From positions 1 to 11,691 of the forward strand of contig JAEMTM010000056.1 of NCBI GenBank assembly GCA_016462305.1: a DNA stretch of 11,691 nt, given 5' to 3'. The notes under the pieces were generated by a model. It saw only the letters and a program-made list of their open reading frames with translations. It did not search any database and had not been told where the DNA came from. The translations under genes and the position numbers were made by a program. Numbering within the stretch: position 1 is the stretch's first letter; the number at the start of each line of letters is the position of its first letter. The DNA comes from Sphingomonadaceae bacterium. Its GTDB lineage: Bacteria; Pseudomonadota; Alphaproteobacteria; Sphingomonadales; Sphingomonadaceae. This document shows, piece by piece, positions 6,078 to 11,691 of this stretch.

Positions 6078-7322
6078 ATGTCTAACGCTACACGTATTCT
6101 CCTCGCCCTCGTGATAGGGCTTGCCTTTGGAATTTTCGCTGCCGCGATAGTCCCTGCCATTGGAACACAAATCGCCTATTGGCTCGATATCGTCGGCTCC
6201 TTATGGCTTAACGGCCTTCGAATGACCGTCGTGCCGCTGGTCGTGGCGCTGCTGATTACCGGTATTGTCAAAAGCGCAGAGGCGGCGCGCGCTGGTCCCA
6301 TGGCGGCGCGGACCGTTACGTGGATTGTTGTCATGATGGGGCTTTCGGCGGCCATGGGGGCCCTGCTGACGCCGAGTTTGCTGACGTTATGGCCAATGCC
6401 CACGGAAAGCGCGGCGGCGTTACGTGCGGCGCTTACAGCCGCTCCAGCGGTGGCAGAGCAGCCGCCTTTGCGCGACTTTATCGTCGCACTGGTGCCGACC
6501 AATCCCATTTCCTCGGCAGCAAATGATTCGATCCTACCGCTTCTAATCTTCACTTTAGTATTTGCCTTTGCGATAACGCGTCTCGCGCAAGGCCCAAGGG
6601 CGCAAATGGCCGGATTTTTCAGCGCGCTCGCCGATGCCATGGTTATTGTCATTGAATGGGTGCTAAAACTCGCACCAATCGGCGTATTTGCCTTGGCCTT
6701 TGTCGTTGGCGCACGATCGGGGCTCGCGGCACTGGGCGCAGTTGCCCATTACATCGTCACGGTTTCCATTGTCGGCATTATCGTCGGCGGCTTTGCCTAT
6801 CTGGTCGCGGTGTTTGCCGGAAAGGTCCGCTTTAGCGAATATGCGCGGCAGATCGCACCGGTGCAGGCCTTTGCGGTATCAACCCAATCGTCACTCGCGA
6901 GTTTACCGTTGATGTTGAAAAAGGCCGAGGCGCTTGGTGTGCGCGAATCGACCGCTGGCTTGGTTCTGCCCATGGCCGTCGCTTTATTGCGTGTTACTGG
7001 GCCAGCGATGAACTTGGCTGTCGCGCTGTATGTTGCGAACTGGTTTGGGGTGGAACTCAACGGCTTCGATTATGGCTTCGCCATCTTCATCGCCGCGTTG
7101 ACCTCCATGGGCGCGGTCAGCCTGCCCGGCTCGGTTAGCTTCATAACGTCTATCGCGCCTATCTGCTTGGCGCTTGGCATTCCGATTGAACCTTTGGCGC
7201 TGTTGATCGCCGTCGAAACACTGCCTGATATTTTCCGCACAACCGGCAATGTGCAGATGGACGTGGCGCTTGCCACGGCCATAGAGGCATCTGAAAAGGA
7301 AAAAGCCAATGCAATATCGTGA
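6078..7322 (+). CDS. Dicarboxylate/amino acid:cation symporter family (DAACS/SDF) transporter
   Basis: Inner-membrane secondary transporter of the GltP/DctA fold, likely importing a dicarboxylate or acidic amino acid with sodium or protons. From the ATG at 6078 it is 414 residues, slightly short for the family. It starts MSNATRILLALVIGLAFG and is hydrophobic throughout. Family landmarks are NDSILPLLIFTLVFAFAI (149-166), a hairpin-1-like STQSSLASLP (268-277), the hairpin-2 GIP (367-369) and a last helix VETLPDIFRTTGNVQMD, keeping the D-R-N-D ligand set (D384, R387, N391, D395). The TM7 motif normally reading NMDGT is here AMNLAVALYV (310-319), so sodium coordination may differ. In-frame GTG (6027) and ATG (6030) codons exist upstream, but the hydrophilic extra segment looks uncoding; no clear ribosome binding site precedes 6078. 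It overlaps the next gene by 14 bases. Confidence 0.88.
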   Translation: MSNATRILLALVIGLAFGIFAAAIVPAIGTQIAYWLDIVGSLWLNGLRMTVVPLVVALLITGIVKSAEAARAGPMAARTVTWIVVMMGLSAAMGALLTPSLLTLWPMPTESAAALRAALTAAPAVAEQPPLRDFIVALVPTNPISSAANDSILPLLIFTLVFAFAITRLAQGPRAQMAGFFSALADAMVIVIEWVLKLAPIGVFALAFVVGARSGLAALGAVAHYIVTVSIVGIIVGGFAYLVAVFAGKVRFSEYARQIAPVQAFAVSTQSSLASLPLMLKKAEALGVRESTAGLVLPMAVALLRVTGPAMNLAVALYVANWFGVELNGFDYGFAIFIAALTSMGAVSLPGSVSFITSIAPICLALGIPIEPLALLIAVETLPDIFRTTGNVQMDVALATAIEASEKEKANAIS

Positions 7323-8304
7323 ACTGGGTCATGGGTTAAAAGTATCGGCAATCGGCGTTGGCTGTATGCCCATGATTAAGGGCGGCAACATCACTTATGG
7401 CGAAGATGCCGACCCGGATGAAGCAATCAAGACGATCCACCGCGCCATCGACCTTGGCATCAATTTTTTCGACACGGCGCAAATTTATGGCCCGTTCCAG
7501 AATGAGGAATTGGTCGGCCAAGCGATAAAAGGCAGAAGCGACGGCCTCATCATCGCTAGCAAATTCGGTTTCAAATTTGACGGCGGCAATATTGTTGGCG
7601 TCGACGGATCAGCCATGAATGCCAAGACTGCGGTTGAAGGCACGTTGAAACGCTTGGGCATTGATTGCCTTGACCTATATTATCAGCACCGCGTCGATCC
7701 CCAAGTGCCGATTGAGGAAACGGTTGGCGCGATGGCGGACCTGATCACCGAAGGCAAAATCAAGCATATCGGCCTTTCCGAGGCTGGCCCGGAAACGCTG
7801 CGCCGCGCCGCTGCTGTTGCGCCGATTTCTGCGTTGCAAAGCGAATATTCGCTGTGGGAACGCGATATTGAAGATGGCATTCTGCCGACTTGCCGCGATT
7901 TGGGTATTGGTTTTGTCCCTTATTCGCCGCTTGGTCGCGGATTTCTGACAGGCGCTTTTCGAAGCCTAGATGAACTGCCCGAAAATGACTGGCGGCGGCA
8001 GGACCCGCGTTTTCAGGGCGACAATTTTGCCGCGAACCTTTATATTGTTGACGTTCTGGGCGAGATTGCGGCGAAGCATGGGGCTTCTCACGCACAAATC
8101 GCGCTGGCATGGATATTGGCGCAAGGCAGCGATATTGTTCCGATCCCCGGTTTCAAACGCCGTGTAACGATGGAAGATAGCGCAAAGGCTTGCGACATTG
8201 CGCTTGATGCGGATGATCTTGCCAAGCTGGATGCAGCCGCCCCGCGCGGTGGCACGTCAGGTCCGCGTTATGGTGAGCGGGGTATGAAGATGGTTCGGCT
8301 TTAG
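7309..8304 (+). CDS. Aldo/keto reductase
   Basis: NADPH-dependent oxidoreductase of the AKR superfamily that reduces aldehydes or ketones; cytosolic, substrate unknown. It is 331 residues and begins MQYRELGHGLKVSAIGVGCM. The catalytic tetrad is visible: D55 and Y60 in FFDTAQIYG, K85 in IIASKFGF and H127 in YYQHRVD. Further family stretches are GLSEAGPETLRRA (155-167), YSPLGRGFLTG (205-215) and the cofactor-binding PIPGFKRR (278-285). The style resembles the YakC/AKR13-like group (inference). The ATG at 7309 lies inside the end of the symporter gene and is preceded by AAGGA with 8 bases spacing, so the two are probably co-transcribed. It converges on the NnrU gene with 8 bases between the stops. 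Confidence 0.94.
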   Translation: MQYRELGHGLKVSAIGVGCMPMIKGGNITYGEDADPDEAIKTIHRAIDLGINFFDTAQIYGPFQNEELVGQAIKGRSDGLIIASKFGFKFDGGNIVGVDGSAMNAKTAVEGTLKRLGIDCLDLYYQHRVDPQVPIEETVGAMADLITEGKIKHIGLSEAGPETLRRAAAVAPISALQSEYSLWERDIEDGILPTCRDLGIGFVPYSPLGRGFLTGAFRSLDELPENDWRRQDPRFQGDNFAANLYIVDVLGEIAAKHGASHAQIALAWILAQGSDIVPIPGFKRRVTMEDSAKACDIALDADDLAKLDAAAPRGGTSGPRYGERGMKMVRL

Positions 8305-8309
8305 GCCGA
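8295..8309. other. Short inverted repeat at convergent gene ends
   Basis: TCGGC-TTTAG-GCCGA spans the stop of the aldo/keto reductase and lies just beyond the NnrU stop. The stem is 5 base pairs and no run of T follows on either strand, so it is at best a weak bidirectional terminator. Confidence 0.25.
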
Positions 8310-8312
8310 GAA

Positions 8313-8990
8313 TTAACCGCCAATCCAGCGGAACAGGCCAGCGCCAGCGATGCCCCAATAAGGGTGCGCCCATGTCGCTACGGCCCAGATTAACGTACCT
8401 GCGACCCATGGGCCGATGCCCACGCGGAACAATGCGGCGGGACGAACAAAGAAATGCGTGCGGCGCAACCACGTTGCCCATTGACCGCCCATCAGCTTAG
8501 TTTTTTTGATCTCCTGCGCCTTGGAACCCACCAAAGCCAAGAAGACAAGACTGCCGGCGAAGATGAAATTATCAATGCGTGGTGCAACGAGAATATGCCC
8601 CGCCCCCCATAAAGCAAAGCCCCACATCATGGGATGCCGTGTCGCCCTAAACACCCCAGAGGGCGCCTGTGCGGCCAAGGCGTCGGGCACGCCGGGAAGC
8701 GACGGGTTGCGGATGAACGAGCCTGCAAACAGCACCGCCGCAACCAGCGTAAGTAAGCTCGCGAATATCCAGACGACATCGCCCACAGGCCAAAGACCAT
8801 CGGCCTTGGGCGCACGTCCGAACGCGATAATCATCCACACAAAACTAATGAGCGATATGGCCGAATAGACGGCCATAAACCCGTTCGCGCCGAGCCGACC
8901 GACAATTATGGCGCGCAACGGATGCGACATCAGAAAATGGCTACCGACGAACATTAGGCTCGCGGCGGCCAATGTTAGATAATCGCCCAA
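8313..8990 (-). CDS. NnrU family integral membrane protein
   Basis: Polytopic inner-membrane protein of 225 residues. NnrU was named from denitrifiers, where it is needed for nitrite/nitric oxide reduction, but many homologues occur away from those genes and the biochemical role is unclear. It shows about six hydrophobic segments (about 5-22, 40-57, 72-92, 120-137, 141-157, 188-206), the N-terminal GSHFLMSHPLR (16-26) typical of the family, and FRATRHPMMWGF (114-125), which resembles the RHP motif of isoprenylcysteine-methyltransferase-like membrane enzymes. The start is a TTG at 8990 with GGGAG 8 bases upstream. The only earlier in-frame stop is at 9021-9023 and no ATG or GTG lies between; the next ATG (codon 13) would cut into the first membrane segment. 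It follows the amidohydrolase gene by 50 bases on the same strand. No denitrification gene is in the window. Confidence 0.85.
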   Translation of the reverse strand: MGDYLTLAAASLMFVGSHFLMSHPLRAIIVGRLGANGFMAVYSAISLISFVWMIIAFGRAPKADGLWPVGDVVWIFASLLTLVAAVLFAGSFIRNPSLPGVPDALAAQAPSGVFRATRHPMMWGFALWGAGHILVAPRIDNFIFAGSLVFLALVGSKAQEIKKTKLMGGQWATWLRRTHFFVRPAALFRVGIGPWVAGTLIWAVATWAHPYWGIAGAGLFRWIGG

Positions 8991-9040
8991 TACGCCAACT
9001 CCCGCCGCTAGATAAATCCGCTAATTACACCCTTCAAACA

Positions 9041-10333
9041 TCAACGATCATATGCCTTTGGCAAATCGCCTTCCGTGGGCCGCGCATAACGGTCACGCAG
9101 GCGATTCTGACGATTGGTGAGCGGTTGCTCAACACCGTCGATGATCACCTTAGTGGCTGCGCTGGAAAGCTCAAGCGGGTCGCCATCCCAGACCACGACA
9201 TCTGCCGCCTTACCTGCTTTCAAGCTGCCAAAAAGGTCGCCAACGCCCATGATCTCGGCGGGAACCGAGCTGATCGCGGCAAAAGCCTCATCCCAGGTCA
9301 GGCCCGTTGCACCCGGCACATTTTGAAGGCTCACAATATTGCCCGCATATTGCGTTGTGTAGCGCAATTGGTGCGAATCCCGGTCGTTGATCATGCCAAT
9401 GGCAACCTGAACACCGGCATTTTTCATCCGGCCAATATTGCTTTGCGTCGCACCCAGCATTTCGAATGTTGCAGGCAAATCATTGAGTGCGGACGCGATG
9501 ACAGGAATGCCAGCCTGCGCGAGTTCGCGGGCGACCCGCCAACCTTCGCTCACGCCCACAAACACCATTTTAATCGCAGGAAATTCCCGCTTCAATTCCA
9601 TCAGGCGAAGCATGTCATTTGCGCCTTCAACATGGATGAGCAAACGGGTTTCACCTTTAAGGACGGATAACAACGCCTTGGCATCCTCAGCCTTCAACAA
9701 ATCGTCATCAAATGTGCCACGCCCTGCGGCATAATCTTGCGCCTCACGCAGCATGGCGCGGAAGTGCAGATGCGTTCCCGCACGGCTTCCACCCGCAGAC
9801 TCAGCTCCGTTTTCACCGAACTCGGCAAACTGGAACGCACGGGCCTTTGTGACCGGATTGCCATCCGCACCCAGATCGGCAATCGCGCCCTGACCTGCAA
9901 AGATATTGTCCGCAGCCTCTGGTGCAACCACAGCGCGGGTCACACCCGCCGCACGGTTGACGGCAAAAGGCGACCGAAACGGATCAATGGCAGGCGCAAC
10001 ATCGATAGCCGCGGAAAAACCGCTTTCACCGCCGCTTTTGTCGTTGGTGCCGTTGACCGCCTCCACTTCGGCTAAGCCAAGTCGGGTGAAGCCGGCAAAT
10101 ACACCGGGTGTCACCCATTTGCCCGTGGCGTCGATCTGACGTGCGCCCGCTGGTATATTGACACGCGCGCCAGCAGCCACGATTTTGCCGTCGCGGATAA
10201 CAACAGTGCCACCTTCAATCGGCGCGCTGCCATCCCCGACCACGACGCGGCCCCCCGTGATGGCAATGGTTTCGGCGGCAACAGGCGCTGCAAAGGCTGC
10301 TACAGCAGCGGCGGCATACAGAAAATGCCTCAT
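9041..10333 (-). CDS. Exported amidohydrolase-superfamily protein lacking key metal ligands
   Basis: A 430-residue protein with a type I signal peptide (MRHFLYAAAAVAAFAAPVAA, cleavage probably after residue 20), so periplasmic. The beta-sandwich edge is amidohydrolase-like (ITGGRVVVGDGSAPIEGGTV from 25; GKWVTPG at 71-77; closing FGSLKAGKAADVVVWDGDPL, 368-387). However, the IDxHxH motif expected after TPG is replaced by VFAGFTRLG (78-86). IHVEGANDM (233-241) keeps one histidine, while the position of the next ligand, HH in the upstream paralogue, reads FVGVSEGWRVA (258-268). An aspartate is present in INDRDS (315-320). It is probably catalytically dead or altered. The ATG at 10333 makes ATGA (10330-10333) with the stop of the upstream amidohydrolase and has AAGGAG 7 bases before it, so both are likely made together. 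A structural or regulatory subunit role is inference. Confidence 0.87.
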   Translation of the reverse strand: MRHFLYAAAAVAAFAAPVAAETIAITGGRVVVGDGSAPIEGGTVVIRDGKIVAAGARVNIPAGARQIDATGKWVTPGVFAGFTRLGLAEVEAVNGTNDKSGGESGFSAAIDVAPAIDPFRSPFAVNRAAGVTRAVVAPEAADNIFAGQGAIADLGADGNPVTKARAFQFAEFGENGAESAGGSRAGTHLHFRAMLREAQDYAAGRGTFDDDLLKAEDAKALLSVLKGETRLLIHVEGANDMLRLMELKREFPAIKMVFVGVSEGWRVARELAQAGIPVIASALNDLPATFEMLGATQSNIGRMKNAGVQVAIGMINDRDSHQLRYTTQYAGNIVSLQNVPGATGLTWDEAFAAISSVPAEIMGVGDLFGSLKAGKAADVVVWDGDPLELSSAATKVIIDGVEQPLTNRQNRLRDRYARPTEGDLPKAYDR

Positions 10334-11691
10334 TTCACATCTCCTTCACCGGGTTGGCCAAGCTCAAAATCGCTGACTGGACGTATCTTTGGGTTGCTTG
10401 CATCAAACATCAACGCGCCATCGATCCATACCTTGTCAGGACGGGCGTAGACGCTCAACGGGTTGCCGTTCCACAACACGACATCGGCCATTTTGCCAGC
10501 CTTTAAGCTGCCCGTTTTGGCATCAATACCAAGCGCCTTGGCAGGGTTGTAGGTCAGCCATTTGATGACTTCCGCATCGCTGATGTTGAAACCCATGCGA
10601 CGGCCATCGGCTTGCGCCTTTGCCGCTTCTTGGTTCAAACGCTGAATCTGGTTTTCATCGTCGGAATGGATGATGACGCAGGCACCCGCATTATGCAGAA
10701 TTGCGGCGTTTTCAGGAATGGCGTCATACGCCTCCATCTTAAAGCCCCACCAATCAGCCCAAACAGCCGAGCAGACTTTATTGTCGCGCAGCAGGTCCGC
10801 GATTTTGTAGCTTTCGACCGCATGGTGGAATGTCGATACCTTATAGCCAAATTCCTTCGCCATATCGAGGACGAGCGCCATTTCATCGGCGCGGTAGCAA
10901 TGGTTCTGGATCGAGATGTCACCATCCAATACGCCAGCCAATGTTTCCATGCCGAGGTCGCGGGTATAATCTTTGCCGCTATCGCGCTTTTTCTTATATT
11001 CCTGCGCCTGTATCCAAGTCTGTCGGTTCACGGCGATATTGCCCATGCGTGTTGACGGCATACGGCCTTTGGATCCGTAAACGCGCTTTGGATTTTCACC
11101 GCACGCCATTTTCAAACCATAAGGCGCGTCGGGAAACTTCATGCCCTGCACCGTGCGGGCATAGACGTTTTTCAGGACGACGGACCGGCCACCCATCAGG
11201 TTTGCGGAACCCGGCAATATCTGCAACGCCGTCACGCCGCCATTGGCGAGCGCACGGCTGAAACCGGGGTCTTGCGGCCATACGCTATGTTCGGCCCATA
11301 CTTCGGGCGTGGTGGGCGATGTGGCTTCATTGCCGTCGCTATGCGCCTCAACCGATGGCGATGGATAGTCACCCAAATGGGAGTGAATATCGATGATGCC
11401 GGGCGTCACAAATTTGCCGGTACCATCGACCACATTCACGCCCGCCGGAATAGCCGTATCCGGGCCACCAACGCTGCTAATCTTGCCGCCGGACATGAAC
11501 ACCACACCATTGTCGATCTTGCCACCTTCGCCGTCATATATAGTGACATTACGAATGGCCGTCGCGACACCGGGATAGGCCTTATAGGTAGACGGAAACG
11601 GCGCGGGGACCTTTTCCGCTGGCTTCGACGCAGGTATGGCCGACACGGTCTTTGGACCTTCGGCGTTGGAACACGCCATCAGGGCCAGTGG
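10330..11691 (-). CDS. Amidohydrolase-family lipoprotein (5' end cut by window edge)
   Basis: Metal-dependent hydrolase of the amidohydrolase superfamily, probably acting on a C-N bond; substrate unknown. Counting from the cysteine-preceding methionine codon at 11679 as residue 1, there are 449 residues. TPGIIDIHSHLG (92-103) has the intact HxH, followed by AHSDGNE (112-118), GLKMACGENPKRVYG (188-202; Lys190 may be the carboxylated lysine), NHCYRADEM (259-267), TFHHAVESYKIA (283-294) and IHSDDENQ (337-344), giving the expected H/H/D set. It closes with GSLKAGKMADVVLWNGNPL (390-408). The codons before 11679 read P-L-A-L-M-A-C in the same frame. This looks like a lipobox (LMAC), so the ATG at 11679 lies inside a signal peptide and the true start is beyond the right edge. 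The stop overlaps the start of the degenerate paralogue. Confidence 0.9.
   Translation of the reverse strand, partial: PLALMACSNAEGPKTVSAIPASKPAEKVPAPFPSTYKAYPGVATAIRNVTIYDGEGGKIDNGVVFMSGGKISSVGGPDTAIPAGVNVVDGTGKFVTPGIIDIHSHLGDYPSPSVEAHSDGNEATSPTTPEVWAEHSVWPQDPGFSRALANGGVTALQILPGSANLMGGRSVVLKNVYARTVQGMKFPDAPYGLKMACGENPKRVYGSKGRMPSTRMGNIAVNRQTWIQAQEYKKKRDSGKDYTRDLGMETLAGVLDGDISIQNHCYRADEMALVLDMAKEFGYKVSTFHHAVESYKIADLLRDNKVCSAVWADWWGFKMEAYDAIPENAAILHNAGACVIIHSDDENQIQRLNQEAAKAQADGRRMGFNISDAEVIKWLTYNPAKALGIDAKTGSLKAGKMADVVLWNGNPLSVYARPDKVWIDGALMFDASNPKIRPVSDFELGQPGEGDVK

Noticed and set aside
5982..6170. N-terminal extension of glmM to 6170
   Set aside because: The extra 63 residues have no family similarity and would overlap the divergent symporter; the ATG at 5981 has a good ribosome binding site and gives the standard length.
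11677..11679. ATG at 11679 as the start of the right-hand amidohydrolase
   Set aside because: The frame stays open to the edge and the codons around it read LALMAC, a lipobox, so this methionine lies within the signal peptide.

Overview
The window looks like ordinary chromosomal sequence from an alphaproteobacterium, most likely a sphingomonad (Sphingopyxis/Sphingorhabdus-like). The case rests on a CcrM-type GANTC methyltransferase with an rnhB neighbour, the long N-terminally extended dihydropteroate synthase, and the style of the paired periplasmic amidohydrolases. The taxon is inferred from protein style, not from a search. I see no tRNA, rRNA, CRISPR array, insertion sequence, phage gene or plasmid gene.

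Left block, minus strand, reading from 5981 down to 1. glmM (cell-wall precursor synthesis), a thiD-VOC fusion (thiamine pyrimidine kinase plus a glyoxalase-fold domain) and rnhB (RNase HII) are joined by 4-base start/stop overlaps and look like one operon. A 212-base gap (2709-2920) follows. Then come ccrM and folP, again joined by a 4-base overlap, and after 73 bases a DUF2177 membrane protein that runs off the left edge. The gap upstream of ccrM is the most striking feature of the window. It holds seven GANTC sites, the target of CcrM itself. The other 11.5 kb holds only about eleven by hand count. This suggests methylation-dependent control of the ccrM-folP transcript.

Middle, plus strand. 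Diverging from glmM across about 96 bases are a DAACS-family (dicarboxylate/amino acid:cation) symporter with an altered TM7 motif and, overlapping its end by 14 bases, an aldo/keto reductase with an intact catalytic tetrad. The reductase converges on the next gene with an 8-base gap.

Right block, minus strand. An NnrU-family membrane protein lies downstream of two amidohydrolase-superfamily genes that overlap by ATGA. The upstream amidohydrolase, cut by the right edge, has a lipoprotein signal and intact metal ligands. The downstream one has an ordinary signal peptide and has lost the HxH motif and another ligand. They look like an active/degenerate pair in the periplasm.

No obviously new multi-gene system is present. 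The points worth following are the GANTC cluster, the ThiD-VOC fusion with a possible internal start, the degenerate amidohydrolase partner, the divergent symporter motif and an unusual residue in the pABA loop of FolP.
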